A stretch of DNA of 64,000 bases from Allopontixanthobacter sediminis (GCF_009828115.1 NZ_WTYL01000001.1:682001-746000); one strand, 5' to 3'; positions 1 to 9,431 are shown, counted from the stretch's first letter. Notes: generated by a model from the letters alone, not told the origin. Made by a program: numbers and translations.

Positions 1-1
1 G

Positions 2-322
2 AGCGACGACCGCAAGATCGTCCCGCCCAAGCGCGGCGAGATGAAGCAGTCGATGGAAGCGCTGATCCACCACTTCAAACTCTACACCGAGGGCTTCCAC
101 GTCCCGGCAGGCGAAGTTTACGTTGCGACCGAAAGCCCCAAAGGCGAATTCGGCGTCTATCTGGTGTCGGACGGGTCGAACAAACCCTACCGCTGCAAGA
201 TTCGCCCGACCGCGTTCAGCCATCTTCAGGCGATGGATTTCATGAGCAAGGGCCACATGCTGCCCGATGCAACCGCGATCCTTGGCGCGATCGACGTGGT
301 GTTCGGGGAGTGTGACCGGTGA
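2..322 (+). CDS. nuoD: NADH-quinone oxidoreductase subunit D, C-terminal part (gene starts before the window)
   Basis: Only the last 106 codons are present; the reading frame is open from base 2. The product is the 49-kDa peripheral-arm subunit of respiratory complex I, which helps form the quinone-binding pocket at the cytoplasmic face of the membrane. The visible segment contains the family's closing motifs: [20 protein letters not shown] at about 25-45 residues into the fragment, then [17 protein letters not shown] and the [12 protein letters not shown] terminus. The stop codon overlaps the ATG of the next ORF (TGATG), as in most junctions of this operon. Identification is secure from these motifs and from nuoE following. 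Confidence 0.96.
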   Translation, partial: SDDRKIVPPKRGEMKQSMEALIHHFKLYTEGFHVPAGEVYVATESPKGEFGVYLVSDGSNKPYRCKIRPTAFSHLQAMDFMSKGHMLPDATAILGAIDVVFGECDR

Positions 323-666
323 TGAAGTATTGGTTTATCGTTGCTGCTGCTCCCGTGCTTCTGGCAGCGGCGCCGTCATCCAGCACAAGTGTCGCGCGGT
401 CGTTCGCAAAGACGGTGATCAACGGCGAAGATTTGGGACCACTGCTCGCAGCGCCGTTGGATGACGATACCTCAAAGGAACTCGCGGCTCTCAGCGGGTG
501 CAAAGTTAAATCCGTTGAAAAAATTTCTGCAAGTCGTTTTGGAATCCAATGGCGTTGTCCATCGTCACACGCAGCAATGAGGACTGCTGCAGTTGTGGAT
601 GTGCATGATCAGAAAATTTCTCAAATACTTATGTCTACAGTACGCACAGAACGGCGGATTGGATAA
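322..666 (+). CDS. Small exported protein of unknown function, inserted between nuoD and nuoE
   Basis: This encodes 114 residues from ATG 322; a GTG immediately upstream at 319 would add one residue. The N-terminus is a signal peptide ([20 protein letters not shown]), so the mature part of roughly 95 residues should be periplasmic. It has two cysteines about 18 residues apart in the second half, which could form a disulfide. I do not recognise a family. It overlaps nuoD at its start and nuoE at its stop (TAATG), so it is translated as part of the complex I operon. Base composition is less GC-rich than the flanking nuo genes, especially in the 3' half, which hints at a later insertion. Whether it has any role in complex I is unknown. 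Confidence 0.75.
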   Translation: MKYWFIVAAAPVLLAAAPSSSTSVARSFAKTVINGEDLGPLLAAPLDDDTSKELAALSGCKVKSVEKISASRFGIQWRCPSSHAAMRTAAVVDVHDQKISQILMSTVRTERRIG

Positions 667-1334
667 TGGCTAATCGTCACACCGCACCCGATACGCCGGA
701 ACTGCGCGCGCGCTGGGGGTCTTTCGTGTTCACGGAAGCCAACATTGCGAAGGCTGACAAGTTCATCGCGTCCTATCCCGAGGGCCGCCAGAAATCGGCG
801 GTGATGCCGCTGCTCGACCTGGCCCAGCGGCAGGTGGGCGAGGAAACCGATACGCAGGGCTGGTTGCCCATGCCGGTGATCGAATATGTCGCGGCCTATC
901 TCGATATGCCGGTGATCCGCGTGCTCGAAGTCGCGACCTTCTATTTCATGTACAACCTTGTTCCGGTGGGCAAATTCCACGTCCAAGTGTGCGGCACCAC
1001 GCCCTGCATGCTGCGCGGTTCGGACGAGCTGATCGCCGCCTGCAAGGGCCGCGGCATGGAGAAGGGCAAGGTCTCCGCCGACGGACTGTGGACCCTCACC
1101 GAGGTCGAATGCATGGGCAATTGCGCCACCGCGCCGATGGTCCAGATCAACGACGGCAATTACGAAGATCTGACGGTCGAACGCCTCGATGCCGTGCTGG
1201 ATGCGCTGGCGGCGGGCGGGACACCTGAAGAAGGCACGCAGGAACCGGGTCGGCACACCTCCGAACCTTCCGGCGGGCCGACCACGCTGAAAGAAATGGT
1301 CACCGAGAACCACGATTACCGGGGGGAATGGTGA
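666..1334 (+). CDS. nuoE: NADH-quinone oxidoreductase subunit E (24-kDa, 2Fe-2S)
   Basis: This is the thioredoxin-fold 2Fe-2S subunit of the NADH dehydrogenase module of complex I, 222 residues. The cluster ligands are visible as C109 and C114 (CGTTPC) and C149 and C153 (CMGNC), the standard spacing for cluster N1a. The helical N-terminal part carries the family motif GWLPMPVIEYVAAYL near residue 65. The C-terminal tail of about 45 residues is Pro/Gly/Glu-rich, as is usual in alphaproteobacterial NuoE. The ATG overlaps the stop of the preceding small ORF, and the stop overlaps the ATG of the next. Confidence 0.97.
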   Translation: MANRHTAPDTPELRARWGSFVFTEANIAKADKFIASYPEGRQKSAVMPLLDLAQRQVGEETDTQGWLPMPVIEYVAAYLDMPVIRVLEVATFYFMYNLVPVGKFHVQVCGTTPCMLRGSDELIAACKGRGMEKGKVSADGLWTLTEVECMGNCATAPMVQINDGNYEDLTVERLDAVLDALAAGGTPEEGTQEPGRHTSEPSGGPTTLKEMVTENHDYRGEW

Positions 1335-1504
1335 TGAGCGATCCCATCAAGAAAGGCCTGCCGGTCGTCGGGATCATTTTCCTGGCTTTGGCCGTGTTCA
1401 AGTTCCTTAGCGGGGATGACTGGGTGGTCTGGGCTATCCTCGGCTTCCTGTTCGGCGGATTCGGAATTTTCAACCGTAGCAGGTCGGGGGGAGCAGGGTC
1501 GTGA
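1334..1504 (+). CDS. Small two-helix membrane protein between nuoE and nuoF
   Basis: This ORF of 56 residues fills the gap between nuoE and nuoF exactly. Its ATG overlaps the nuoE stop (TGATG) and its TGA overlaps the GTG start of nuoF. The sequence shows two hydrophobic segments, about residues 9-25 ([17 protein letters not shown]) and 30-46 ([17 protein letters not shown]), separated by an acidic SGDD turn, followed by a short basic tail. It is probably an inner-membrane hairpin protein. I do not recognise a family. The perfect overlaps at both ends support it as a real, translationally coupled gene rather than spacer. Confidence 0.7.
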   Translation: MSDPIKKGLPVVGIIFLALAVFKFLSGDDWVVWAILGFLFGGFGIFNRSRSGGAGS

Positions 1505-2808
1505 GCCTACAGGACAAGGACCGCATCTTCACCAATGTCTACGGTTTCCAGCCGTGGAACCTTGCCGCTGCGCAGAAGCGCGGTGACTGGGACAACACCA
1601 AAGACATCATCGCGCGCGGTAACGACGCCATCATCGACGAGATGAAGGCATCGGGCCTGCGCGGACGGGGCGGCGCGGGCTTCCCGACCGGTCTCAAATG
1701 GTCGTTCATGCCCAAGGAATCGAAGGATGGCCGCCCGTCCTTCCTGGTCATCAACGCCGACGAATCCGAGCCGGGTTCGTGCAAAGACCGCGAGATCATC
1801 CGCCACGATCCGCACAAGCTGATCGAAGGCGCGCTGATTGCCGGTTTCGCGATGCGCGCGCGCGCTGCCTACATCTACATCCGCGGCGAATATATCCGCG
1901 AGGCCCAGACCCTGCAGGCCGCGATTGACGAGGCGTATTCCGCCGGACTGATTGGCAAGAACGCCAGCGGCAGCGGATACGATTTCGACGTCTTCATGCA
2001 CCGCGGCGCGGGCGCCTATATTTGCGGCGAAGAAACCGCGATGATCGAAAGCCTTGAAGGCAAGAAGGGCCAACCGCGCCTCAAACCGCCATTCCCGGCG
2101 GGCGCGGGCCTGTATGGCTGCCCGACCACGGTCAACAACGTCGAAAGCATCGCGGTGGTCCCCACGATCCTGCGGCGCGGTGCGTCATGGTTCTCCAGCT
2201 TCGGTGCGGAAGGCAATCACGGTACCAAGCTGTTCCAGATCAGCGGCCACGTGGACAAGCCCTGCGTCGTCGAAGAGGAAATGAGCATTCCCTTCCGCGA
2301 ACTGATCGAGAAGCATTGCGGCGGCGTTCGCGGCGGGTGGGACAATCTGCTGGCGGTCATTCCCGGCGGTTCGTCCGTCCCGCTGGTCCCGGCAGCCGAT
2401 ATCATGGACGCGCCGATGGATTTCGACGGGCTGAAGGCCGTCGGATCCGGCCTCGGCACGGCTGCGGTGATCGTGATGGACAAGTCCACCGACATCGTTC
2501 GCGCGATCAGCCGGATCAGCTATTTCTACAAGCACGAGAGCTGCGGCCAGTGCACCCCCTGCCGCGAAGGCACCGGGTGGATGTGGCGGATGATGGAACG
2601 CCTGCGCACCGGCGATGCGGCGGTCGAGGAAATCGACATGCTGTACCAGGTGACCAAGCAGGTCGAAGGCCACACAATCTGCGCCTTGGGCGATGCGGCC
2701 GCGTGGCCGATCCAGGGCCTGATCAAGCACTTCCGGCCGGAACTCGAACGGCGCATCCACGAACACAACGCGCAATTCGCGCCTGAGACGCGGGAAGCTG
2801 CGGAATGA
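1501..2808 (+). CDS. nuoF: NADH-quinone oxidoreductase subunit F (51-kDa, FMN and NADH binding)
   Basis: This is the NADH-oxidising flavoprotein of complex I, 435 residues, starting at GTG 1501. The glycine-rich FMN/NADH site [16 protein letters not shown] is near residues 53-68, and a second signature, [19 protein letters not shown], is near 170-190. The N3 4Fe-4S ligands lie in [12 protein letters not shown] around residue 350, with the fourth Cys in HTICALGD near 395. Length and motif order are normal. It hands electrons to the NuoE and NuoG clusters. The stop overlaps the start of the next ORF (ATGA). Confidence 0.98.
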   Translation: MSLQDKDRIFTNVYGFQPWNLAAAQKRGDWDNTKDIIARGNDAIIDEMKASGLRGRGGAGFPTGLKWSFMPKESKDGRPSFLVINADESEPGSCKDREIIRHDPHKLIEGALIAGFAMRARAAYIYIRGEYIREAQTLQAAIDEAYSAGLIGKNASGSGYDFDVFMHRGAGAYICGEETAMIESLEGKKGQPRLKPPFPAGAGLYGCPTTVNNVESIAVVPTILRRGASWFSSFGAEGNHGTKLFQISGHVDKPCVVEEEMSIPFRELIEKHCGGVRGGWDNLLAVIPGGSSVPLVPAADIMDAPMDFDGLKAVGSGLGTAAVIVMDKSTDIVRAISRISYFYKHESCGQCTPCREGTGWMWRMMERLRTGDAAVEEIDMLYQVTKQVEGHTICALGDAAAWPIQGLIKHFRPELERRIHEHNAQFAPETREAAE

Positions 2809-3533
2809 AAACGGGGATCTTTTTCGCGCTCGCTTCGGCACTGGCCGGGGCAACCATGACCATCGCAGCGGTCCCGGCGGCGGCGCAGGCTGAAGACGAG
2901 CCGGAACAGGCTGTGGACGATCAGGAAACGAAAACCGGATCGCGCTTTACGCGTCCCAAGCATGACCGTGGCCGCGGCGTCCGCGAGACCCTGAACCATT
3001 ACGGTCACTGCCTGGCGACGTTCAAGAGCGACAAGATCGAGGCTTATCTGGTCGATCCCAGCGACGAGCGGTGGAGAGCGGTGTCCTACTCTCCGAACAG
3101 CCAGACCCGGTGCGCCATCCGCAACATGCTGACCAATGACCGCGACATGCGGGGCTCCGTCTCCGAAGGATGGTATGTGCGGCGGTTCAAGGACGGCGCT
3201 CCGGCGGTGTTCGTTTCCGGACCAAACCCGATGCCCGTCGAGGAAGAGGTGGTTGCCCGGATCGCGGCCGCCCCTGAAAATATCAAGGGCGACGTGATCG
3301 TGGACGAGTTCGCCCGCTGCGTGGCCGCGACCGCGCCGATGGAAGTCGACGCGGTCCTGCGTACCAAGGTGGATAGCAAGCAGGAACAGCAAACGATGCA
3401 AGCGCTCGCACCCACGATGGGGCCATGCGCATTCGAGGGGCAGAACCTGGCGTTCGACCGCGATAGCCTCCGCCTGTGGCTCGCCTATGCTCTGGCTACG
3501 CGTGCAGCGCTGACGCTGCAGGGGGCGGGATGA
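2805..3533 (+). CDS. Exported protein with two C-x(33-35)-C repeats, between nuoF and nuoG (first of two paralogues)
   Basis: This encodes 242 residues with an N-terminal signal peptide ending near AVPAAAQA, and is likely periplasmic. After an acidic linker ([12 protein letters not shown]) there are two related segments of about 75 residues. Each begins with a hydrophobic residue pair and Cys ([16 protein letters not shown]) and ends with a second Cys 33 or 35 residues later. The second segment finishes with [18 protein letters not shown]. The same layout occurs in the next gene, so the two appear to be tandem duplicates. The family is not recognised. The start overlaps the nuoF stop by 4 bases and the stop overlaps the next start, so it belongs to the nuo transcript. 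A role in complex I is unproven. Confidence 0.8.
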   Translation: MKTGIFFALASALAGATMTIAAVPAAAQAEDEPEQAVDDQETKTGSRFTRPKHDRGRGVRETLNHYGHCLATFKSDKIEAYLVDPSDERWRAVSYSPNSQTRCAIRNMLTNDRDMRGSVSEGWYVRRFKDGAPAVFVSGPNPMPVEEEVVARIAAAPENIKGDVIVDEFARCVAATAPMEVDAVLRTKVDSKQEQQTMQALAPTMGPCAFEGQNLAFDRDSLRLWLAYALATRAALTLQGAG

Positions 3534-4180
3534 TGCTGGAGAATTTCAGATACGGGAGTGCGGTTTTGCGATTTTCCTTTTCAACCGCGATCTCGCTAGC
3601 GGCTATGACGACGCTAGCAACTGCAGGAAGCGCTCAGGGCCGCGACGAGGCTGTTACGCCCGAAGCCCGTACGGAGTTGGCGGAGTACGCTGCTTGCGTG
3701 GCGCGAGAACGCCCGGACGAGGCCGCGCGCTTGCTAAAGCAGGATTTCCGGAGCTCCGGTTATCGTAATGGTATGGCCAATCTCAGCAAGTTCACTGAGG
3801 GTTGCGCCCGTGATGCCCGCTTTTCGAAAATGCGCATGGGCACTTTGCCGTTCGCCGGTGCTTTGGCCGAAAGCTTGCTTGAAGCGAGCCCGGATCCGCT
3901 TCTGGCACGCCTTGCAATGGCGGCGCTGAAGCCTGATGTAATCACGTACTCGCGGACGGACGCGATGGCCATGTGCATGATCCGTGGGGCACCCGATCTG
4001 GTTGCCCGCATGTTTGCCAGTGAAATCAATTCCGCCGAAGAAACCGCGGCAACCAAGGTGCTTACCCCGATCGCATCGCTTTGCCTCAAAGAGGAGGCTG
4101 GTTTCGAGGCTTCTCCTCTCGGCATGCGCTCTATGCTCGCAACCGCCAGTTACCGCCTGCTGGCGGCACAGGAAAGCTGA
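3530..4180 (+). CDS. Exported protein with two C-x35-C repeats, between nuoF and nuoG (second paralogue)
   Basis: This encodes 216 residues from ATG 3530, chosen because it overlaps the preceding stop (ATGA). An N-terminal hydrophobic segment (FSTAISLAAMTTLATAGSAQ) looks like a signal peptide. Two segments each have Cys pairs separated by 35 residues: YAACVARERPDEAARLL to EGC, and AMCMIRGAPDLVARMF to SLC. These match the second repeat of the upstream neighbour ([17 protein letters not shown] to GPC), with shared LxP before the second Cys and a closing hydrophobic helix (LGMRSMLATASYRLLA). GC content is lower than in nuoF and nuoG. It ends 3 bases before the nuoG start. Function is unknown, but the repeats suggest a disulfide-stabilised helical periplasmic protein. 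Confidence 0.78.
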   Translation: MMLENFRYGSAVLRFSFSTAISLAAMTTLATAGSAQGRDEAVTPEARTELAEYAACVARERPDEAARLLKQDFRSSGYRNGMANLSKFTEGCARDARFSKMRMGTLPFAGALAESLLEASPDPLLARLAMAALKPDVITYSRTDAMAMCMIRGAPDLVARMFASEINSAEETAATKVLTPIASLCLKEEAGFEASPLGMRSMLATASYRLLAAQES

Positions 4181-4183
4181 ACC

Positions 4184-6193
4184 ATGCCTAAAGTCACCGT
4201 AGACGGTCAGGAAATCGAGGTTCCCGCAGGCGCGACTGTGCTGCAGGCGTGCGAACTGGCGGGGAAGGAAATTCCCCGGTTCTGCTATCATGAACGGCTG
4301 AGCATCGCCGGCAATTGCCGCATGTGCCTGGTGGAAGTGAAGCCCGGGCCGCCGAAGCCGCAGGCGTCGTGCGCGCTGCCCGCTGCCGATGGGCAGGAAA
4401 TCCGCACCGACACGCCGATGGTCAAGACCGCGCGTGAAGGGGTGATGGAATTCCTGCTGATCAACCACCCGCTCGATTGCCCGATCTGCGACCAGGGCGG
4501 CGAATGTGACTTGCAGGACCAGTCGGTCGCCTATGGCCGCGGCGGTTCGCGTTACGGACGCGAGAACAAGCGCGCGGTCACCGAGAAGAACATGGGCCCG
4601 CTGATCAAGACGATCATGACCCGCTGCATCCATTGCACCCGCTGCGTGCGCTTCTCCGAAGAGATCGCCGGCGTGGACGAAATCGGCGCGCTGTACCGCG
4701 GCGAGGACATGCAGATCACCACCTATCTCGAACGCGCCGCGACTCACGAGTTGAGCGCGAACGTAATCGACCTGTGCCCGGTCGGTGCGCTCACCTCGCG
4801 CCCCTACGCGTTCGAAGCGCGTCCGTGGGAACTGAAGAAAACACTCAGCATCGACGTCTCCGACGCGGTCGGCGCGAACATCCGGCTCGACAGCCGGGGC
4901 CGAGAAGTGATGCGCGCCTTGCCGCGGATCAACGACGACGTGAACGAGGAATGGCTGTCGGACAAGGGCCGCTACATGGTCGATGGCCTCACCCGCCGCC
5001 GTCTCGACAAGGTGTGGATCCGCAAGTCCGGCAAGCTTGCCGAAGCAAGCTGGGACCAGGCGTTCAAGGCTATCGCCGCCGCGAAGCCCGGCAAGAATAT
5101 TGCCGCGATCGCCGGTGACCTGGTCGATTGCGAGACGATGTTCGCGGCCAAGGCGCTGCTCGGCGCGATGGGCAGCACACTGCTCGAAGGCCGCCAGACC
5201 GGCATGGATTACGACGTGTCCAACATGGCCGCAGTCGCGTTCAATTCGACCTTTGCCGGGATCGAGACCGCCGACGCCATCCTGATCGTCGGCAGCCACG
5301 TCCGCTGGGAAGCGGCGCTGGTCAACGCGCGGCTCCGCAAGGCGGTCAAGCACGGGGCCAAGGTGTTCGTGGTCGGGCCCGAATGGGAAACAACCTATCC
5401 CGCGACCTTCCTCGGCGAGGATGTCGGCGTGCTCGGCAAATTGCCCAAGGACGTGTCCGATGCGTTCAAGGGTGCGGAACGTCCCGCGATCATCCTCGGC
5501 GGAGCGGCTCTGGCGAAGGGCGCGCTAGCCCCGGCGCTGGCGTTCGCGGACAAGTTCGGCCTCGTGAACGACGGTTGGAACGGGTTCAACGTGCTCCATA
5601 TGGCGGCAAGCCGGATGGGCGGGTTGATGCTCGGTTATGCGCAGGCGGGCGGCATCGCGGATATCGCCGCGGCGAAACCCAAGGTGCTGCTGTCGCTCGG
5701 CGCGGACGAGGTGGATTATTCCGCCTTCGATGGCGTGCTGAAGGTCTATATCGGCCACCACGGCGACAAGGGCGCGCATGCGGCGGATATCATCCTGCCC
5801 GCGGCGTCCTATGCGGAAAAGGACGGGACTTACGTCAACACGGAAGGCCGCGTGCAATACGCTGAAAAAGCCGTGTTCGCCCCCGGCGACGCGCGCGAAG
5901 ACTGGACGATCCTGCGGGCGCTCGCCGATGCGCTGGGTGTGTCGGTCGGGTTCGACAGCTTTGCCGACTTGCAGGGCGCGATGTTTGCGGCGGTACCGGC
6001 ATTGGGTGAAGAAGGCCTGGCCGATCTCGGTGCACTGCCGAAGGGCGACGCGAAGGCCAAGGCTGACGGCGTGATTACCTATCCAATCAAGGACTTCTAC
6101 CTGACCAACCCAATTGCCCGCGCAAGTGCGGTGATGCAGCAATGTTCGGCTGAACTGCTGCACGGCGATGACCTGGCGGAGGCGGCGGAATGA
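4184..6193 (+). CDS. nuoG: NADH-quinone oxidoreductase subunit G (75-kDa, iron-sulfur)
   Basis: This is the largest peripheral-arm subunit of complex I, 669 residues. It relays electrons through iron-sulfur clusters toward NuoB. It starts with a ferredoxin-like 2Fe-2S domain (CYHERLSIAGNCRMCLVEVK, residues about 30-52, then SCALP). Next comes the NuoG-type His/Cys segment HPLDCPICDQGGECDLQD (about 100-117) and a 4Fe-4S motif CIHCTRCVRF near 148, with the fourth Cys in DLCPVGALTSRPY. The remainder is the molybdopterin-oxidoreductase-like scaffold without cofactor. Length is typical of alphaproteobacteria. The stop overlaps the next ORF's ATG by 4 bases. Confidence 0.98.
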   Translation: MPKVTVDGQEIEVPAGATVLQACELAGKEIPRFCYHERLSIAGNCRMCLVEVKPGPPKPQASCALPAADGQEIRTDTPMVKTAREGVMEFLLINHPLDCPICDQGGECDLQDQSVAYGRGGSRYGRENKRAVTEKNMGPLIKTIMTRCIHCTRCVRFSEEIAGVDEIGALYRGEDMQITTYLERAATHELSANVIDLCPVGALTSRPYAFEARPWELKKTLSIDVSDAVGANIRLDSRGREVMRALPRINDDVNEEWLSDKGRYMVDGLTRRRLDKVWIRKSGKLAEASWDQAFKAIAAAKPGKNIAAIAGDLVDCETMFAAKALLGAMGSTLLEGRQTGMDYDVSNMAAVAFNSTFAGIETADAILIVGSHVRWEAALVNARLRKAVKHGAKVFVVGPEWETTYPATFLGEDVGVLGKLPKDVSDAFKGAERPAIILGGAALAKGALAPALAFADKFGLVNDGWNGFNVLHMAASRMGGLMLGYAQAGGIADIAAAKPKVLLSLGADEVDYSAFDGVLKVYIGHHGDKGAHAADIILPAASYAEKDGTYVNTEGRVQYAEKAVFAPGDAREDWTILRALADALGVSVGFDSFADLQGAMFAAVPALGEEGLADLGALPKGDAKAKADGVITYPIKDFYLTNPIARASAVMQQCSAELLHGDDLAEAAE

Positions 6194-6429
6194 ACTACCC
6201 CAACATTATGCGCAACGCTGCTCGGATCCTGTTTTTGGTTGCGGCAGCTATCTTCATCGGCAGCCTCTTGTTTTCGCTGCTCCTGCTGTTCGGATTTGGG
6301 CCTGTAAGCGCCCCCGGCGGGGCTTTGGCCTTGGTGATTGGTGGCGTAACGATGGCGATCCCGCCATTCGTTGGCGCAGCGATCGTATGGCGATTGGATA
6401 TCTGGCTCTTCGAGCGAGGTAACAGCTGA
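6190..6429 (+). CDS. Small membrane protein between nuoG and nuoH
   Basis: This encodes 79 residues with two strongly hydrophobic segments: about residues 11-34 ([20 protein letters not shown] and onward) and 43-66 ([20 protein letters not shown] and onward). It should be an inner-membrane hairpin with short polar ends. Its ATG overlaps the nuoG stop by 4 bases and its TGA overlaps the ATG of nuoH, so it is part of the complex I transcript. I do not recognise a family. It resembles the 56-residue ORF between nuoE and nuoF only in topology. It is probably real given the coupling on both sides; a role in complex I assembly is speculation. Confidence 0.72.
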   Translation: MNYPNIMRNAARILFLVAAAIFIGSLLFSLLLLFGFGPVSAPGGALALVIGGVTMAIPPFVGAAIVWRLDIWLFERGNS

Positions 6430-7877
6430 TGACCGATACTTTCGTAAGCTGGGGCATGTCCTATGAATGGGCGTGGGGTGTCGCGACCTTCGCGGGCATC
6501 CTGCTGATCGCGCTGCCACTGATGCTGGCCGTCGCGATGGTCATCTATGTTGATCGCAAGGTCTTGGCCGCGATCATGATGCGGCGCGGACCCAACGTGG
6601 TCGGTCCGTTCGGGCTGCTGCAGAGCTTCGCCGACGGTCTGAAGGTGTTCCTGCAGGAAACCATCGTCCCGAGTGCGGCCAACAAGGGCTTGTTCCTGAT
6701 CGCGCCGATCCTCACCTTCACTGTCGCGCTGGCGGCGTGGGCGGTAATCCCGTTCAATTCCGGCGCGGTGCTGGCGGATATCAACGTCGGCTTGCTGTAC
6801 GTGCTCGCGATCAGTTCGCTGAGCGTTTACGGCGTGGTCATCGCGGGCTGGGCGTCCAATTCGAAATACCCGTTCTTTTCCGCCATGCGCGCCGCCGCGC
6901 AGATGATTTCCTACGAAGTTTCGATCGGGTTCATCCTGATCTGCGTGGTCCTGTGGGCGGGCACATTCAATTTGAACGGCATTATCGAAGCACAGCGCGG
7001 CCACGGGCTCGGCTTCGTCAACGCCTTCGTGTTCAACCCGCTTATGTTCCCCATGTGGGTGCTGTTCTTCATCTCCAGCCTGGCGGAAACCGCGCGCGCG
7101 CCGTTCGATCTGACGGAAGCGGAAAGCGAACTCGTCGCCGGTTACCAGACCGAATACAGCTCGATGAGCTTCGCGCTGTTCTGGCTCGGCGAATACGCCA
7201 ACATCCTGCTGATGTGCATGCTGAACGCGATCCTGTTCTTCGGCGGGTGGCTGCCGCCGTTCGACTGGGAACCGCTGTACCTGGTGCCAGGCTGGATCTG
7301 GCTGTTCGCCAAGACCTTCATGTTCTTCTTCATGTTCAGCTGGATCTGGGCGACCGTCCCGCGCTTCCGCTATGACCAGCTGATGCGTCTGGGCTGGAAG
7401 ATATTCCTGCCGCTAAGCCTCGCCTTCGTGGTGCTGATCAGCGGCTGGCTGATGCTGACGAGGTATGGGGAGCAGACGAACCTATCTTACGATGAGCCTA
7501 CGCGCGAAGCTTTGGTGACATTGGGAGCCAGTGACGTATGTCAGCTTCGGGCGCCTGGTCGCTACTCCGATGAATCGACCCGAGCAACCAACGTCTACCT
7601 GTACCGGCCAGAAGGGGACGCGCCGAACTCGGACCTGATGGATATCAAATATCCGGCGGAGTTGGCTGGCCAGGTTCGTTTCAGGACGGAACGCAGTAAC
7701 GGTTTTGGTGGAAGCGGGCAGCTCGAATGGGTTAATAGCGCTAGGCCTGCCAAGCTTGGTCTGGGTGTAACGGACGTCATCACTGATGGCCGCCCTGCCG
7801 CGATCCTTTTTCTCGAAGACGGTAATCAGGCCCTGATGGGCGATTGCCGGACCGCATCGGAATTGAAGGCCTCATGA
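6429..7877 (+). CDS. nuoH: NADH-quinone oxidoreductase subunit H with an unusual 135-residue C-terminal extension
   Basis: Residues 1 to about 346 are canonical NuoH (ND1), the membrane subunit lining the quinone tunnel. Markers are [19 protein letters not shown] (53-70), [14 protein letters not shown] (151-164), [20 protein letters not shown] (220-239) and the closing segment [20 protein letters not shown]. The family usually ends just after this at about 340-350 residues. Here the frame continues for some 135 polar residues (bases about 7470-7874) with no membrane segment and two cysteines. This extension is visibly less GC-rich than the rest. It could be a domain acquired by fusion, or an adjacent ORF fused by loss of the stop codon. 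The stop overlaps the nuoI ATG, so the extension lies within the operon. Identity of the core is certain; the tail is unassigned. Confidence 0.95.
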   Translation: MTDTFVSWGMSYEWAWGVATFAGILLIALPLMLAVAMVIYVDRKVLAAIMMRRGPNVVGPFGLLQSFADGLKVFLQETIVPSAANKGLFLIAPILTFTVALAAWAVIPFNSGAVLADINVGLLYVLAISSLSVYGVVIAGWASNSKYPFFSAMRAAAQMISYEVSIGFILICVVLWAGTFNLNGIIEAQRGHGLGFVNAFVFNPLMFPMWVLFFISSLAETARAPFDLTEAESELVAGYQTEYSSMSFALFWLGEYANILLMCMLNAILFFGGWLPPFDWEPLYLVPGWIWLFAKTFMFFFMFSWIWATVPRFRYDQLMRLGWKIFLPLSLAFVVLISGWLMLTRYGEQTNLSYDEPTREALVTLGASDVCQLRAPGRYSDESTRATNVYLYRPEGDAPNSDLMDIKYPAELAGQVRFRTERSNGFGGSGQLEWVNSARPAKLGLGVTDVITDGRPAAILFLEDGNQALMGDCRTASELKAS

Positions 7878-8362
7878 GTACCCTCACGCACCTCATCAAA
7901 TCCTACACGCTGTGGGAATTCCTTAAGGCACATGCGCTGACCTTGAAGTATTTCTTCAAGCCGAAGGTGACGATCAACTATCCGTTCGAGAAGAACCCGA
8001 TCTCGCCGCGGTTTCGCGGTGAGCACGCGCTGCGCCGCTATCCCAATGGCGAAGAACGCTGCATCGCCTGCAAGCTCTGCGAGGCGGTCTGTCCTGCGCT
8101 GGCGATCACCATCGAGAGCGAACCGCGCGATGACGGCAGCCGCCGGACGACGCGGTACGACATCGACATGACCAAGTGCATCTACTGCGGATTCTGCCAG
8201 GAAGCCTGCCCGGTGGACGCCATCGTCGAAGGGCCGAATTTCGAATACGCGACCGAAACGCGCGAGGAATTGCTCTACGACAAGACCAAATTGCTCGCCA
8301 ACGGGGACAAGTGGGAGCGGGCGATCGCCGCGAACCTTGAAGCCGATGCACCGTATCGTTAA
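7874..8362 (+). CDS. nuoI: NADH-quinone oxidoreductase subunit I (23-kDa, two 4Fe-4S clusters)
   Basis: This is the ferredoxin-like subunit carrying clusters N6a and N6b of complex I, 162 residues. ATG 7874 is preferred over an in-frame ATG at 7844 because [19 protein letters not shown] is the usual family N-terminus and the codon overlaps the nuoH stop (ATGA). The two 4Fe-4S motifs are [12 protein letters not shown] near residue 61 and [12 protein letters not shown] near residue 100. The N-terminal amphipathic helix anchors it to the membrane arm. Length and spacing are normal. Confidence 0.97.
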   Translation: MSTLTHLIKSYTLWEFLKAHALTLKYFFKPKVTINYPFEKNPISPRFRGEHALRRYPNGEERCIACKLCEAVCPALAITIESEPRDDGSRRTTRYDIDMTKCIYCGFCQEACPVDAIVEGPNFEYATETREELLYDKTKLLANGDKWERAIAANLEADAPYR

Positions 8363-8371
8363 GGGCCGCGC

Positions 8372-8503
8372 GTGACCAACAGGGGTATCTTCTATCCGTT
8401 CGTGTCGAGCGAAGCCGAGACACAGGACACCGGGCATTCCGGTTCCGCTCCACGCGAGCGGGATTTCGTGTTTTGCCGCATTAACGGGACCGTGACGATA
8501 TGA
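8372..8503 (+). CDS. Possible 43-residue ORF between nuoI and nuoJ
   Basis: A GTG-initiated frame fills most of the 137-base gap between nuoI and nuoJ and ends with a TGA that overlaps the nuoJ ATG (ATGA), the same junction style as the other accessory ORFs in this operon. The predicted peptide is polar, without a membrane segment or recognisable motif, and no good ribosome-binding site precedes the GTG. It may be a small gene, a leader that couples nuoJ translation, or a remnant. Conservation of the frame in related genomes would decide. Confidence 0.35.
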   Translation: MTNRGIFYPFVSSEAETQDTGHSGSAPRERDFVFCRINGTVTI

Positions 8504-9123
8504 TCCAGGCCATCGCCTTTTACATGTTTGCGGTCCTGCTGATTGCCGCCGGAACGCTGACGATCATGTCGCGCAATCCGGTGCATTCGGTGTTGTGGCT
8601 GATCGTGTCTTTCTTCAACGCGGCAGGCCTGATGGTGCTGGTCGGCGCGGAGTTCATCGCGATGCTGCTGGTGATCGTATATGTCGGCGCGGTCGCGGTG
8701 CTGTTCCTGTTCGTCGTCATGATGCTGAACATCGACTTCGCCGAACTGCGCGCCGGTTTCATGAAGAATTTCCCGCTCGGGATCGCGATTGCGTTGGTCC
8801 TGCTGGCGGAACTGATCCTCGGCATCGGGGCTTACGGCGCCGGAGTGCTCGAACTGGGCACACCCGACGGCAGCGCCGCGCCGCTGCTTGGCCGGAGCAA
8901 TATCGAGAACATCGGCGCGCTGCTGTACAGCGATTACCTGTTCCTGTTCGAGGCGGCCGGCCTGATCCTGCTCGTCGCGATGGTCGGCGCCATCGTGCTG
9001 ACCCACCGTGAACGCGCAACCGCCCACCGCGGCCATCAGGACATCGGCAAGCAGAACCGCCGCCGTCCGGAGGACGCGACCGTCAATACCCGTCCCGAAG
9101 TGGGCAAGGGAGTCCAGCTGTGA
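8500..9123 (+). CDS. nuoJ: NADH-quinone oxidoreductase subunit J (membrane)
   Basis: This is the ND6-type membrane subunit of complex I, 207 residues. Transmembrane helices are evident at about residues 5-22, 29-48, 54-73 (the conserved [18 protein letters not shown] segment with the pi-bulge helix), 88-110 and 140-165. The C-terminal 45 residues are polar and rich in Arg and His. Length is typical for alphaproteobacteria. Its stop overlaps the GTG start of nuoK. Confidence 0.96.
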   Translation: MIQAIAFYMFAVLLIAAGTLTIMSRNPVHSVLWLIVSFFNAAGLMVLVGAEFIAMLLVIVYVGAVAVLFLFVVMMLNIDFAELRAGFMKNFPLGIAIALVLLAELILGIGAYGAGVLELGTPDGSAAPLLGRSNIENIGALLYSDYLFLFEAAGLILLVAMVGAIVLTHRERATAHRGHQDIGKQNRRRPEDATVNTRPEVGKGVQL

Positions 9124-9425
9124 TCGGCATCGAACATTACCTGGTTGTCAGTGCGGTGCTGTTCGTGCTCGGCGTGCTGGGGATTTTCCTCAACCGGAAG
9201 AACATCATCGTGATCCTGATGGCGATCGAACTGATCCTGCTGTCGGTGAACATCAACCTGGTCGCCTTCAGCGCCTTCCTCGGCGATTTGACCGGGCAAA
9301 TTTTTGCCATGTTCGTGTTGACCGTCGCGGCGGGCGAGGCAGCTATCGGGCTCGCCATCCTGGTGATCTATTTCCGCCAGCGCGGCACGATTGCGGTTGA
9401 CGATGTCAACCGGATGAAGGGTTAG
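9120..9425 (+). CDS. nuoK: NADH-quinone oxidoreductase subunit K (membrane)
   Basis: This is the ND4L-type subunit of complex I, 101 residues and three transmembrane helices. It starts at GTG 9120, overlapping the nuoJ stop. Two buried glutamates in helices two and three, needed for proton translocation in this family, are seen in [20 protein letters not shown] and [14 protein letters not shown]. The length is exactly that of the family. Confidence 0.97.
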   Translation: MIGIEHYLVVSAVLFVLGVLGIFLNRKNIIVILMAIELILLSVNINLVAFSAFLGDLTGQIFAMFVLTVAAGEAAIGLAILVIYFRQRGTIAVDDVNRMKG

Positions 9426-9431
9426 GCCGCA

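Noticed and set aside
3734-5353. A long open frame on the minus strand opposite nuoG and the preceding gene
   Set aside because: It is antisense to recognised genes; its His/Arg/Asp-rich translation is typical of high-GC shadow frames.
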